From positions 207,931-271,930 of the forward strand of contig CAKOMG010000002.1 of assembly GCA_934096585.1 (NCBI GenBank): a stretch of 64,000 nt of DNA. The letters are read 5' to 3'. This stretch comes from an uncultured Bacilli bacterium (GTDB taxonomy: Bacteria > Bacillota_I > Bacilli_A > ML615J-28 > CAG-698). Below the pieces are notes generated by a model. It had not been told where the DNA came from. It searched no databases and saw only the letters and a program-made list of their open reading frames with translations. Shown here piece after piece: positions 9,702-20,100 of the stretch. The position numbers were made by a program, and so were the translations under genes. How positions within the stretch are numbered: position 1 is the stretch's first letter; the number at the start of each line of letters is the position of its first letter.

Positions 9702-10922
9702 ATGCTTAAACAATCAATAAATGTTCATTTAACTAGAAAAGAAATAATTAAAAGTGGTAGTGTTTATACAAGTCCTGAATTAGTTAACTTAGTATTTAAT
9801 CAAGCACAAGAATTTATAGATGGAAATACAGTTATAGGCGATTTTGGATCTGGATACGGAGCCTTTATAGAAAAATTTAAAAATTATGGTAAAAGATGTT
9901 TCGGAACTGAATGTGATGATTTAGCTTATAATTTATTAAAAAATGTTTATTTCGATATAGATATTTATCATGAAAACTCATTATTAAATGTAAATAGGGA
10001 AAAGTATTCTATATTGGAGCAAGACAAATTGATGATTATCGGAAATCCTCCTTATAACGATACAACTAGTATATTCAAAAAGGGCGAAAAAGGTGAATTG
10101 ATTTGTGATTCTGATTTAAAATCAAGAGATTTTGGCTTATCTTTCTTAAAGGCTTATAACAAGCTAAAAGCAGATTACATTTGTGTCTTGCATCCTTTAT
10201 CATATTTAATAAAAAAGCAAAATTTTACTTCTTTAGGTGATTTTAAAAATAACTATAAATTGATTTCAGGGACTATCTTTTCAAGTAAAGAATTTGAGAG
10301 TATAAAGAAAAATAATTCAGATTTTCCTGTCGTTTCTGCTATATATAAAAGAGATGAAAAAGGAATGGATTATGATTTTATAAGAAAATTTAAATTTAAA
10401 ATTTATAGAGAAAAAGGCGAATTCATATTAAGCAAAGTTTTAACTATTGATGGTTTGGTTGGCAAATACCCAACATCACATAAAATGAATAATAACCAAA
10501 ATGAATCTAACTTAACTAAGCAAGATCAAAATAAAAATGATTTGATACATTGCTTGCAATTTTATACACTAAGAGATATGAACTCGTTATTAAGAAATAC
10601 TGGTTTTGTTGAAGGAGTAATTCCTAATGGAATTGACGTAACTTTAGAAAACTTATACCAATATTCATGGCTTTATTTTTTGAAAATTAATTTTAATCCA
10701 ACGATAAATAAGTTTTTATATGGTAATTTATCTCCACTTTATTCAAATAAGATGAATGATTCAAAATTCAAATCTGAAGTTGTATATTATGCTTATTATC
10801 ATTGTGATTTAGTTAAAAAATATATGAATTTAGAAAAGATAAAATCATTATATGGACCATCTCCTGATCAATATAGTGCAATCTTTGATGAACTAGAAAA
10901 TATATATAGCTTGTTTGTGTAA
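9702..10922 (+). CDS. N6-adenine DNA methyltransferase
   Basis: Motif I is readable as VIGDFGSGYGAF and motif IV as IIGNPPYND, in the order typical of gamma-class adenine-N6 methyltransferases. The protein has about 406 residues from ATG 9702. A TTG at 9675 would add nine residues, but a TATAAT-like box at 9670-9675 overlaps it, so the later start is favoured. Region 130-260 probably recognises DNA. There is no adjacent same-strand endonuclease; an unknown gene converges on it from 12,204. It could be the methylase of a restriction-modification pair or an orphan. The upstream gap suggests its own promoter. Confidence 0.8.
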   Translation: MLKQSINVHLTRKEIIKSGSVYTSPELVNLVFNQAQEFIDGNTVIGDFGSGYGAFIEKFKNYGKRCFGTECDDLAYNLLKNVYFDIDIYHENSLLNVNREKYSILEQDKLMIIGNPPYNDTTSIFKKGEKGELICDSDLKSRDFGLSFLKAYNKLKADYICVLHPLSYLIKKQNFTSLGDFKNNYKLISGTIFSSKEFESIKKNNSDFPVVSAIYKRDEKGMDYDFIRKFKFKIYREKGEFILSKVLTIDGLVGKYPTSHKMNNNQNESNLTKQDQNKNDLIHCLQFYTLRDMNSLLRNTGFVEGVIPNGIDVTLENLYQYSWLYFLKINFNPTINKFLYGNLSPLYSNKMNDSKFKSEVVYYAYYHCDLVKKYMNLEKIKSLYGPSPDQYSAIFDELENIYSLFV

Positions 10923-11019
10923 TTAAAAGAAAATTAATATAATAATAATTTATTATTTCGTCTTGAATGATTCAGTTTAATTGTAATGACATTTTTGAAC
11001 TTTAAAAAAATTGTGAAAT

Positions 11020-11066
11020 AAAAAGCAATAACTATTGTGGGTTGTCCAATAATTATTGCTTTTTTA
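11020..11066 (+). terminator. Long terminator hairpin after the methyltransferase
   Basis: The arms AAAAAGCAATAA (11020-11031) and TTATTGCTTTTT (11053-11064) pair perfectly over 12 bp and are followed by T residues. The A-rich 5' arm makes it bidirectional, also serving the convergent gene. The outer arms match the hairpin at 29431-29478 almost exactly. Confidence 0.75.
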
Positions 11067-11430
11067 ACGTGTTTTATTAGGCGTGTTATAATAAATAATG
11101 ATATTAATGAATTAATTATTTTTTAATATACAATGCAACTTAATAAACAGGATTAGTTTAAAAAAATGTACATTAATAATATTTTAATTATGTCATAATA
11201 TTATGAATTATATAGTTCTTTTGTCATGTTTATATTTTTTTTAAATAAAGTATTATTCATATTTAGCACTTAACTTTTCATGTATTATAGTGAATTCATG
11301 TTGTTAAGATATTAATATAAATTTTTTTCCTACAAATATTGTCTATACTGATTTTATTGTCTCTATTAAAATTTATTGCAAAATAAAGTTTTTAAAAAAT
11401 TAATTTTGCAAGGACATTTGTTAGAGCATT
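11067..11430. other. AT-rich gap with no recognised element
   Basis: This is the stretch between the terminator and the 3' end of the minus-strand gene. No open frame, promoter or structured element stands out. Composition is about 80% A+T. Confidence 0.5.
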
Positions 11431-12204
11431 TTAATTTTGTGCAAAAGCATTTTTAATTATTACACTTAAAATTTCTAAAATATCATGTTTATGTGTTGAT
11501 GAACACATTCCAAAACAAATAAATAAATCAAAAATAATAGATTTCATAGAAACATCAAAGGTTAGAATTCCATATGGTGTTTTTGCTGCAGTATTATTAA
11601 TAATATTAGCACTATTATCAAATGCATCAACTGGAATAATTAAATATAACATTGGTTGAACTCCTGTTGCGTATTGTTGCTTTTGTATCATGATTTCTAT
11701 CAGCAGTTTTGAGTCATTAGGCTTAGTAATAAATGTAGGTAATTTAGTTGAAGAAGATAAAAATTCTATATTGTTTATTAGTAATGGGGCTTCTTTTTTA
11801 ACTTCGATAGAATATTGATCTTGTAAAAAAGTGTTATTATTATGTATTTGATTATAAATATTAGATATTTCTTGCTCTGAAATAATATTATTTTTACACA
11901 TAAAATAAGTGATTTCTGATAATTCATAAGGGTGCTTTCTTTTTTTATTTGCTCCGATAAAAACAAAATTGTCAGTGTTAAGCTGTGTATTTTTTTCATC
12001 ATTTCCAATTATAGTGTCGTAACCTATCTGCCATTCTAAATAAGATTTTTTTGAAATAATATTTGATTTTGGTGCAAAGCCACTACCAAAAGATTGAATG
12101 TCATCTCTTGTTTTGCATCTGAATTTTCCTTGGCTTGTTAAAGGTAAGTTAACGGTTAGTGTATTATCGTTATTATCATAAAACATTTCAGCTAATTTTC
12201 TCAT
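11431..12204 (-). CDS. Hypothetical protein converging on the DNA methyltransferase
   Basis: 257 residues. On the minus strand AGGAGGAACTATAAA-ATG gives an excellent start. I do not recognise the family. There is no signal peptide or membrane segment. Charged pairs such as YSIEVKKE (about residue 133) and LLIEIMIQKQQ (about 168) could belong to a PD-(D/E)xK nuclease core, but the spacing is not convincing. Its position opposite an adenine methyltransferase makes a cognate restriction endonuclease one possibility. A Ser/Asn-rich middle and a C-terminal helix are all else that can be said. Confidence 0.55.
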   Translation of the reverse strand: MRKLAEMFYDNNDNTLTVNLPLTSQGKFRCKTRDDIQSFGSGFAPKSNIISKKSYLEWQIGYDTIIGNDEKNTQLNTDNFVFIGANKKRKHPYELSEITYFMCKNNIISEQEISNIYNQIHNNNTFLQDQYSIEVKKEAPLLINNIEFLSSSTKLPTFITKPNDSKLLIEIMIQKQQYATGVQPMLYLIIPVDAFDNSANIINNTAAKTPYGILTFDVSMKSIIFDLFICFGMCSSTHKHDILEILSVIIKNAFAQN

Positions 12205-12872
12205 TTTATAGTTCCTCCTATTATAAAGCTTTTATTAAAAATAATTCTTATGTTATATGTGTATTGATATTTTTATAAAAAATTTTAATTATAAATTTTT
12301 GCATTGCTTTAAATGAATCTTGCTTTCTGCAATATTTTATTGTATTTAGAACGCTCATTAATAGATCAATTCTCATCTTTGCTTTAAATTTTTAAGTTTT
12401 TATAACTTGTATATAAGCTTTTTATATGTAATGAGAGTAATTGTTTTTGCATTTAGATATTACTTAAAATCATTAAATTAATTGATGCTTTTAAAAAATT
12501 AAACTATTTCTTCGAATTTTTAAATATCGCAAATTTATTATTAATGATATAAATTTAGTAAATGATTTAATTTATAATTATTTTTTGAAAGATATGTAAT
12601 ATTTTTTATAAAACTTTTAATTATATATTAACTTTCGATTAATTATAACATTTTTTTATCAAAAATACTATTTGAGCATAATAATTATTATATGAAAGCG
12701 TTTCATCATTACTTAATAATTAAAAATATATTTTTAAAAAATAGAAAAAAGAAAGCTGTTTCGTATAAATATGTTATATTTTCAGCAGATAATAAATTTT
12801 TAAATTGTAATTTTCTTTCATATAATTATGTTAAAATATATAAATAGAATAAATATAGAAAGGAAATTAAAT
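12205..12872. other. Divergent intergenic region between 11431-12204 (-) and 12873-13826 (+)
   Basis: It contains the ribosome site of the minus gene (AGGAGG at about 12215-12220 on the minus strand) and AGAAAGGAA before the plus gene. A plausible -10 (TTAAAATAT, about 12830) serves the plus gene. Otherwise it is about 600 bases of AT-rich DNA without open frames or clear repeats. Confidence 0.5.
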
Positions 12873-13826
12873 ATGAATGTAATAGAACTAATTAATAATG
12901 CAAATAAAATTTCAAAAAATGATATAATTAAATTGCAAGATATGTTTGAAAACCTTAAATATAAAAATGAAGATGATTTTGAAAAGTTAAAAAGGATAAT
13001 TAGCAGTATAAGCAGTAATTATCTTGAGATTAATGAAGCTAACTTAGTAGAAATTAATTTATTAAAGGAATTACTTATAGATTATTTGTGTTATATGGAA
13101 AAAGTAGAAGACAATATGTTTATGTTGAAACTAATATGCTCATTAATTTGTTATTCAAAAGATTCATTAAATCAATTTAATGATCCAATACCTTTGGAAT
13201 TTGCTATTGCTGAATGTTATTTAAATATTGCAAAAGTATTTATTAATTATTATAATCATCATTTTATTATTTATGTTGATAGGCGTAATTATGAAAAAAA
13301 GTTGAATATATTGTATAATGACAATATGGCAATTGAATTACTATTAGAAAGCATTAAATATGTTCCTAATTATGATGAAGCTAATTTGTTACTATCAATT
13401 ATTTATTTGAATAATAATAACTATTATAAATCATATGAATATTTTATGAATATTAAAGGCTATGGTGAAGAATTATTTGATTGTACAGGTAATAAATATC
13501 ATTTTTATCATGAGCGTGATATAGATGGAGATTTATTTAATAGTTTAGGATTTGTTTTGCAACAAAATGAATGTTTTTTTGAAGCCTTTCAAGTTTTTTA
13601 CAAATCTTATTTGATTAATAAGCATAAAGAAATAGAAAATAAAAATTCTAACATTCTTTATAATCTTGCTAGTTGTTATTTAGATGGAATTGGTGTTCAT
13701 CAAAATTTAGATAAAGGAATTTATTTTTTAAACTTATATATTAAAAATCTAAAGTTAAATAATATAGATATTAATCAAACAGAAGATCATGATGGAATTA
13801 TTGATAGATTTTATTTTAAAAAATAA
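12873..13826 (+). CDS. TPR/Sel1-like repeat protein
   Basis: 317 residues from ATG 12873, chosen because AGAAAGGAAATTAAAT precedes it. An in-frame ATG at 12828 would add 15 residues but has no ribosome site. The C-terminal half shows helical repeat pairs such as ILYNLASCYLDGIGVHQNLD, close to the Sel1-like pattern 'A-x-x-Y-x-x-G-x-G-V-x-x-D'. Another pair, LFNSLGFVLQQNECFFEAF, is a TPR-like unit. Such proteins are protein-interaction scaffolds. No enzymatic motif is seen. It directly precedes a conserved promoter and a small RNA. Confidence 0.6.
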   Translation: MNVIELINNANKISKNDIIKLQDMFENLKYKNEDDFEKLKRIISSISSNYLEINEANLVEINLLKELLIDYLCYMEKVEDNMFMLKLICSLICYSKDSLNQFNDPIPLEFAIAECYLNIAKVFINYYNHHFIIYVDRRNYEKKLNILYNDNMAIELLLESIKYVPNYDEANLLLSIIYLNNNNYYKSYEYFMNIKGYGEELFDCTGNKYHFYHERDIDGDLFNSLGFVLQQNECFFEAFQVFYKSYLINKHKEIENKNSNILYNLASCYLDGIGVHQNLDKGIYFLNLYIKNLKLNNIDINQTEDHDGIIDRFYFKK

Positions 13827-13871
13827 TTTTAACGGTTGAAATAATTTAAAGTGATTTGATATAATATTTGT
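13827..13871 (+). promoter_or_regulatory. Conserved promoter copy A (drives the 13.9-kb small RNA)
   Basis: TTTTAACGG (13827-13835) is joined to a -35 TTGAAA (13836-13841), an 18-base spacer ending GTGATTTGA, and a -10 TATAAT (13860-13865). The same layout and near-identical bases occur at 22208-22246 and 23110-23148. The shared block upstream of -35 is longer than needed for a sigma-A promoter and may be an operator. Confidence 0.75.
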
Positions 13872-13991
13872 AACCTTATGGTTAGCCCGCTCATATGGCT
13901 TAAAACAGGGAGTGTCGAAAGGAAGCAACATAGAAAACCGATTAGCATAAACTTTAGAGTAGGGTATTGCTTTCCACTCTATATTTTTATT
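13872..13991 (+). ncRNA. Unassigned ~120 nt structured small RNA
   Basis: The RNA starts about 7 bases after promoter A and ends in a terminator: TAGAGT-A-GG (13955-13963) pairs with CC-ACTCTA (13974-13981), followed by TATTTTTATT. Inside, TTAT (13876-13879) can pair with ATAA (13947-13950) and GGTT (13880-13883) with AACC (13936-13939). These enclose a hairpin AGCC/GGCT (13884-13887/13897-13900) and a loop GTGTCGAAAGGAAGCAACA. Its base composition is less AT-rich than the surrounding DNA, as expected for a structured RNA. The loop superficially recalls the SRP RNA GGAAGCA motif but the symmetric loop does not fit. Its class is unknown to me. Confidence 0.6.
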
Positions 13992-14182
13992 ATTAATAGC
14001 TTATGTTGCGATAAATTTAAAATAAAATACACTTTAAGTTTTTACAATTTAAATGAATTCAATTTTAATCTTTTTATAACAAAATGATTAAATGATTAAT
14101 AATTAAAACAAATTATTATAAATGCTTAATTATAAAAAATATAAAAATATAATAGTTCATAATTTAAAGATTTTTATTAAGT
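13992..14182. other. AT-rich gap between the small RNA and the next terminator
   Basis: No promoter, frame or repeat is recognised here. An open frame spanning 13878-14087 runs through the structured RNA and lacks a ribosome site, so it is not called. Confidence 0.5.
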
Positions 14183-14236
14183 AAAGAGTAATAGTGATAC
14201 TATATTTATAAACTTGTATGTTGCTATTACCTTTTT
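14183..14236 (+). terminator. Terminator-like hairpin before the recCBD promoter
   Basis: AAAGAGTAATAG (14183-14194) pairs with CTATTACCTTT (14224-14234) with one bulged A, followed by TTC. The long loop contains a further ATAC/GTAT pairing. It may be a second terminator for the small RNA or for readthrough. Confidence 0.55.
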
Positions 14237-14240
14237 CAAT

Positions 14241-14280
14241 TATAACGATTTACAAATTGAATATCAATTTGATATAATAG
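14241..14280 (+). promoter_or_regulatory. Diverged conserved promoter (copy D) of the recC-recB-recD operon
   Basis: TATAACGA precedes the -35-like TTTACA (14249-14254), then an 18-base spacer ending CAATTTGA and a -10 TATAAT (14273-14278). The layout and the AATTTGATATAATAG end match copies A-C; only the operator-like part and -35 differ. The operon's first ATG lies 33 bases further on, after GGGAGG. Confidence 0.6.
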
Positions 14281-14310
14281 AAATATAAACTAAGGAATAG
14301 GGAGGATATA

Positions 14311-17142
14311 ATGAAAAAAGAATTGAATAGAACAACTCTTGTTGAAATAGGGAATGAATTAAAATATCAAATTAAAACAAAAAAAGATATTTTTTCTGAA
14401 ACAATCGTATTTGTGCCAGATAAAAGTGTTGAACAATGGTTTAAGGCTTTTTGGTTAAATACTGAAGATGATGTTTTAATGAATGTAAAATTTAAAACAC
14501 TTAACGAAGGAATATTTGATATTTTTGATATAGCAAAATATCAAAATATTGTATCACCATTATCATTAAATTACTTCGTTCTTAAAGCACTTGTTTCACT
14601 AACAAAAGAAGAGCTAGGAGAAACAATAACTAATTATATTTATAAAGAAAATAGTATTGATAGTACAAAATTGTATGATTTAAGTACTGAATTAACAAAC
14701 TTATTTACTAACTATGAAAAAGATATGATAGAAATAACAGGTAATCAAGAAATAATTTATGATTATGTTATGAATGAATTAGATAATAATTCGTTATTTA
14801 CAATTAAACATTTAATTGATCAAAATACTAAGTACAAATATTATGATAATACTATAAATATATTTGGGTATGATGAATTTGATCATTTGACTCAAAAGAT
14901 TATTGATGATTTTTCAAAAGATAATAATGTTATTATTTATTCTTTAAAAAAGAATGAGAATGTGAAACTACCTGATATAAAATTAGTTTCTGCACCATCA
15001 AAAGAAAAAGAAATAGTTAGTTTACATAGTACAATTTGTGAATTATTAAAAGATAAAACAAATACTTATAAAGACTTTTTAGTACTAGCTCCTAATATAA
15101 CTGATTATGAAATCGAAATAGTTAGAGTGTTTAAACAAGATAATATTAGTTTTCCAAATATTCCGTTTATAATTAACAATAAAAATAAAAAGTCTAGTGA
15201 ATTAACAAAAGGGCTAAATGTTTTATTTAACATTTTAAAAAAAGGATTTTTTACTCGTTTTGACTTTATTGATTTAATAACTAACAAAATGATTATGGAA
15301 TCAAGAAATATTGAAGAAGATAATATTAATAGTTTTAAACAAATAATTGCTGAAGCGAATGTGTATAGAAATGATGATTGGAATTATGCTAAAAAAAGAA
15401 TTGTTTTATCTAAATTAGTAGATTCTAATCAAATAGATGATAATATAATTCAAGTTAAAAATCAAAAATATCTAACATATTCTAATATTTCATTAGATGA
15501 TGAATCCAAAGTAAAATTCATAAAATTAGTAGATGATTTATATGATTGGACTAAATTGTTTTCAAATAACCCTCTAATAACTGATGAAATAATAGACTCA
15601 TTAATGCTTAACCTAAGCAAATGGTTTTCAATCCTTGATCAAAATAATTGCGAAACTAATATTATCTTTAAAAAAATAATATCAGGATTAAATAATTGGA
15701 AAAAATATAATATATCTTGTGATAATATTCCTTTATTTACTTTAATGTATATACTAATAAAAAGTAGTGAAAAGCAAGATATAAATTCATCTAATTTATT
15801 TATTGAAGGTATTTCGTTTATGGATTATTTGCCAAATGTAATTTTAGAATCAAAGTATGTATTTTTTATTGGAGCAAGTTCAAATTGTTTTCCTAATAAA
15901 GTGATTAAAAGTGAACTGGATTTAAGACAAGATTTTCAAAAAGATGATTATACTCATTTTGAATTGCAAGTATATAATTCTAGATGTTTGTTTAATATAA
16001 GTTTTGTTAATAAGAATTTAAAAACTGATGAAGATTTTTATCCATCGTCTTTTGTATTAAAATTGTTAAATCATAAAGGCATAAAAAAATATGAAGATTT
16101 TCAAATTAATGTTCAATTAGATGAAAAAAGGGAATGGAATCATTTGTATACAAAAAAAGAATTTAAAGATAAAGATTTTTATTACGGCTTATTCAATAAT
16201 AAAGAAGAAGAGTATGTTCCAATTACTGTAACAAAAGAAGTAAATCATAAAGTCAAAGTGTCTGATATTGTTAGTTTCTTAAAAGAACCTTTACAATTTA
16301 AAGCAGAACAATTATTTAAACGTTATGATAATTTAAGCGAAAAGTTAGAAAATGAATATGAAGCATTATGTCTTAATGCATTAACTAAGTATATACTTGT
16401 AAGTAAGGTTGCAAATTATTTGTTGACAGATAGAAAGAAAGAATTAACAGATGACGAAAAAAATAAGTTATTCTTGCTATATGATTTAAAGCATGAACTA
16501 CCTCAGATTAATGATGGTTTAAAGATAAATGCAATTGACAATGTTATTAAAGAAAGTCAAGAAATATATGATCAAATAATGACAGATACTAGTGGGAATT
16601 ATGAGTTAAAAGTATTAGATGATTTAAATATAAATGTTGATAATGAAGTTATAACCATTACTTCAAAAGATACTATATGTATAAATAAAAATGATGATAG
16701 TAGAAATTATTATGAACTTAAAAAAATAAAAAAAGAAACCAAAGAATACTTAAAATTATATATTTCTTCATTAATTGATATAGCACAAGAAAAAACAAAT
16801 GTAAAATACAAAGTACAATTAATAAAGGAAGGTATTAAATCTTTCGAAATTACACCAAATCAAGCACAAGAAATTATTAAAAAATTATTGATTTTAATGA
16901 ATGACTATTCAAATAATAAGTATTTTGATATTGAAACAATGGACAAATGTGATTATAAGGAATTAATAGATAATGCTCTTGATCCATCAGGAAATAAAGG
17001 GGCTTGGAAATATTTTAAAGATAAAAGACTATTTAATGAAAATAACTTAGGTTATAATGAAGATGATTTTGATAAAGAATTTAATGAAATGAAAAATATA
17101 ATAAGCAATTTAATATTATTTTTAAAAAAGGGAGATGAATAA
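14311..17142 (+). CDS. recC: RecC-like subunit of an exonuclease V (RecBCD) complex
   Basis: 943 residues with a GGGAGG ribosome site. The N-terminus ETIVFVPDKSVEQWFKAFW corresponds to the RecC block 'vvvqsrgmaqWL', and residues around 500-560 (EGISFMDYLPNVILESKY, then FFIGASSNCFPN) match the RecC 'G.v.f..l.pmRs.P.k.v.llGl..g.fPr' region. As in RecC, the helicase motifs are degenerate: no Walker lysine is present. It is shorter than E. coli RecC (about 1,120). RecC splits the duplex and scans for Chi. The next gene starts 2 bases past the stop, so the three genes form an operon. Confidence 0.8.
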   Translation: MKKELNRTTLVEIGNELKYQIKTKKDIFSETIVFVPDKSVEQWFKAFWLNTEDDVLMNVKFKTLNEGIFDIFDIAKYQNIVSPLSLNYFVLKALVSLTKEELGETITNYIYKENSIDSTKLYDLSTELTNLFTNYEKDMIEITGNQEIIYDYVMNELDNNSLFTIKHLIDQNTKYKYYDNTINIFGYDEFDHLTQKIIDDFSKDNNVIIYSLKKNENVKLPDIKLVSAPSKEKEIVSLHSTICELLKDKTNTYKDFLVLAPNITDYEIEIVRVFKQDNISFPNIPFIINNKNKKSSELTKGLNVLFNILKKGFFTRFDFIDLITNKMIMESRNIEEDNINSFKQIIAEANVYRNDDWNYAKKRIVLSKLVDSNQIDDNIIQVKNQKYLTYSNISLDDESKVKFIKLVDDLYDWTKLFSNNPLITDEIIDSLMLNLSKWFSILDQNNCETNIIFKKIISGLNNWKKYNISCDNIPLFTLMYILIKSSEKQDINSSNLFIEGISFMDYLPNVILESKYVFFIGASSNCFPNKVIKSELDLRQDFQKDDYTHFELQVYNSRCLFNISFVNKNLKTDEDFYPSSFVLKLLNHKGIKKYEDFQINVQLDEKREWNHLYTKKEFKDKDFYYGLFNNKEEEYVPITVTKEVNHKVKVSDIVSFLKEPLQFKAEQLFKRYDNLSEKLENEYEALCLNALTKYILVSKVANYLLTDRKKELTDDEKNKLFLLYDLKHELPQINDGLKINAIDNVIKESQEIYDQIMTDTSGNYELKVLDDLNINVDNEVITITSKDTICINKNDDSRNYYELKKIKKETKEYLKLYISSLIDIAQEKTNVKYKVQLIKEGIKSFEITPNQAQEIIKKLLILMNDYSNNKYFDIETMDKCDYKELIDNALDPSGNKGAWKYFKDKRLFNENNLGYNEDDFDKEFNEMKNIISNLILFLKKGDE

Positions 17143-17143
17143 A

Positions 17144-20100
17144 ATGGATCAATTTAAGATTGAAAATTTTAAAGAAAATATTAATTATGTAATTGAAGCT
17201 TCAGCGGGAACGGGAAAAACATATAATATTATTGAAATAGTAAAAAAACTTCTTCAAGGTAAAAATATTAAATTAAATGATATTTTAATAGTAACATATA
17301 CAGAAAAGGCAGCAGGTGAATTAAGAGATAGAATTAGAAAAGAATTACCAGAAGAAGATGTGGATAATGTACCAATTTTTACAATACACTCTTTTTGTCA
17401 AAGCGTAATTAAAGAATTTGGAATTTCTTCTAATTTGCCATTAAATCTAAGTTTAGTTGGAAATGATGAATTAAATGAGTTTGCTGATAAATTTATTAGA
17501 GATTGTTCATTAATTGATGATATTGCTGAATGCCTTAAACAAGGTATAGAAATTAATATAGATACTTTGAAAAACAAATTAGTTGATGGGGTTGATAAGT
17601 ATTATTTGGATTCTAATTATAATGAAGATAGCGAAATAATAGTTATAAAAGATTCTAATGAATTTTTGGATGAGATAAATAAATTAAAAAATAAAAAAGC
17701 TAATAAAAGTAATAATGATAAGATTAAAAAAAGTATGATTCATTTTTTAAGTTGTAAATACTTAAAGCAACTATACATAGCTTGGCAAAAAGAAAAAGAA
17801 CTAAATAAAAAAGAATCTTATAACGATATGATTAGATCTGTTAGAGAAGCAATATTAGATAACAAATGTTTATTGAAAAGCAAATTACAAGAAAAATATA
17901 AATATGCAATAATAGATGAATTTCAAGACACTAATCAATTACAATTTGATATATTTAGTAATATATTCTTATGTGAAAACCATAATATAATAGTTGTTGG
18001 TGATCCAAAACAATCAATATATTCATTTCAAGGAGCAGATGTTAATGTTTATTATAAAGCAGTTGATGAGATATTAAAAAAAGGTGGATTGAAATGCTCA
18101 TTAAATACTAATTATCGCTCAACACAAAATATTGTTACATCATGTAATCAATTGTTTAAACATTTTGATTTTGATGGTATGGATCAATTTGAAGAATCTA
18201 TTTGCCCAACAGATGAAGTACATAAAAGAGAAGTATTATTTGATGGTAAAGATATTGAATCATTTTGGATTGGAAATAAAGACCTAAATGATATTGAATA
18301 CGCAAAAGCAGTAGTTAAAGAAATAATAATTTGTTGCGAAAAAGATAAAAATGGAAAAACTAGATTGCAATTAAAAAAAGGACCTGAAGAATTTAGAAAT
18401 GTCAGTTTCAAAGATTTTGCTATTTTAGGAAGAACAAGATTGGAAATGCAGGCAATTTGTAATATTTTTAAAAAAGTAGGTATTCCTTTTGTTAAGTATA
18501 AGGATTTAAAATTGTTTAATGGAAAAGAATGCGCCGATTGGAAAGCTATATTTGAAGCAATTGATTGCATTGATTTTACAGGTTCGAATAGAGCAATATT
18601 TAAAAAAGCCTTATTCACAAATTTCTTTGGACTTTCATTGCAAGAGATTGCTGATGAAAAATATAATACAGATGAAAGTGATCAAATGGTATTAATAAGT
18701 AAATGGAAATTGATAGCTTCAGAAAAACAATGGGAAGATTTAATTGATGACATTTTAGTAAGTTCAAATATTATTGATAGGATGAGTTCTTTAACTAATA
18801 TCGATTCTATTGGAATATATAAGCAAATTGGTAATTATTGCGTTGATTATTTAACAAGTAACCATTCCATTAATGATTTAATTAATAAACTAAATGATCT
18901 AAGTCAAGGTGAAGAAGATACTGAAGATGGAAATGTTGTAGAAAGAAGTACAAATTTTGATGCTATACAACTGCTTACAATGCATACATCAAAGGGACTT
19001 CAATTTCCGGTAGTTATAGCTGTTGGTGGATTTAAACAGTTTCCTCCTGAAAAAGGAATAGTAACATATCATAAAGAAAATAAAAAGATATTAGATTTTC
19101 AAATTAATGAAGAATTTAAAAAAGAACGTTTAGAAGAAACTAAAAGATTATTTTATGTAGCATATACTAGAGCAGAATATATTTTAATGTTTCCTTGTGT
19201 AAGCAAATTTATAACAAATAATGATAAAAACTTTATTATAGATTCTATTAATCAATATGAAAATAATAATAAATTTAAAAGAATTGATGCTTCAATATTT
19301 AATTATAAGGAACTAAAAGAAAAAGTTCAAAATATATTAAATAAACCAGCTGAAGAATCAAAAGAAGAACGAGTTAAACAAGAAGAAGTACTAAAAACAA
19401 TTATTAAAGAAAGTAATTCAAAAAAGGTTTACAAACATTCATATTCTTCTTTATCCCATTCTGGAGTAATTGATGAAGATGACAATAAAGAAGGAGTAGT
19501 AATTGGAGGATTATCAAATTTCGATACTAAAGTTGTTTCTGATAATCCATATTTAAACGAAAGTAATAATGCAATTCAAATGCCAAGTGATTATCCTAAA
19601 GGTTCAAACATAGGAACATGTTTACATGAAATTCTTGAAAAAATAGATTTCACAAATACTAATAATTTGATTTATATTGTAAAAAATAGTTTTAGTAAAA
19701 ATGGGTTTAAAGATAATGATGAAAAATGGAATGACTATACTAAAAAAATAATTGATAATGTACTAAATGCTAAACTTCCGATTATAAAAGGGAATAACAT
19801 AACTAATGACTATTTATTATTAAGCGAAATACCAAATAATTGTAAAAAAAATGAAGTTGAGTTTTCATATAATTTATTAAATGAAAAACTAAAGAATTAT
19901 TGTAATGGCTTTATTGATTTACTTTTTAAGAATGGTGAATATTATTCCATTGTTGACTGGAAATCAGATGGATTAAGTGATGACTTTATTTCATTTTCAT
20001 CACAAAAAGATTTGCAAGAACATGTTAGTGATTGCTACTCTATCCAAAGAGTAATATACTCTTATTCATTAATTCAATGGTTAAAATGTTATTATAAAAA

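Noticed and set aside
13905..13935. SRP RNA domain IV (GGAAGCA loop)
   Set aside because: The symmetric loop partner and closing pairs of the SRP motif do not fit; only the AGGAAGCA string agrees.
13878..14087. Open frame of 69 codons through the small-RNA region
   Set aside because: It has no ribosome site, runs through a terminator hairpin and overlaps a structured RNA with its own promoter.
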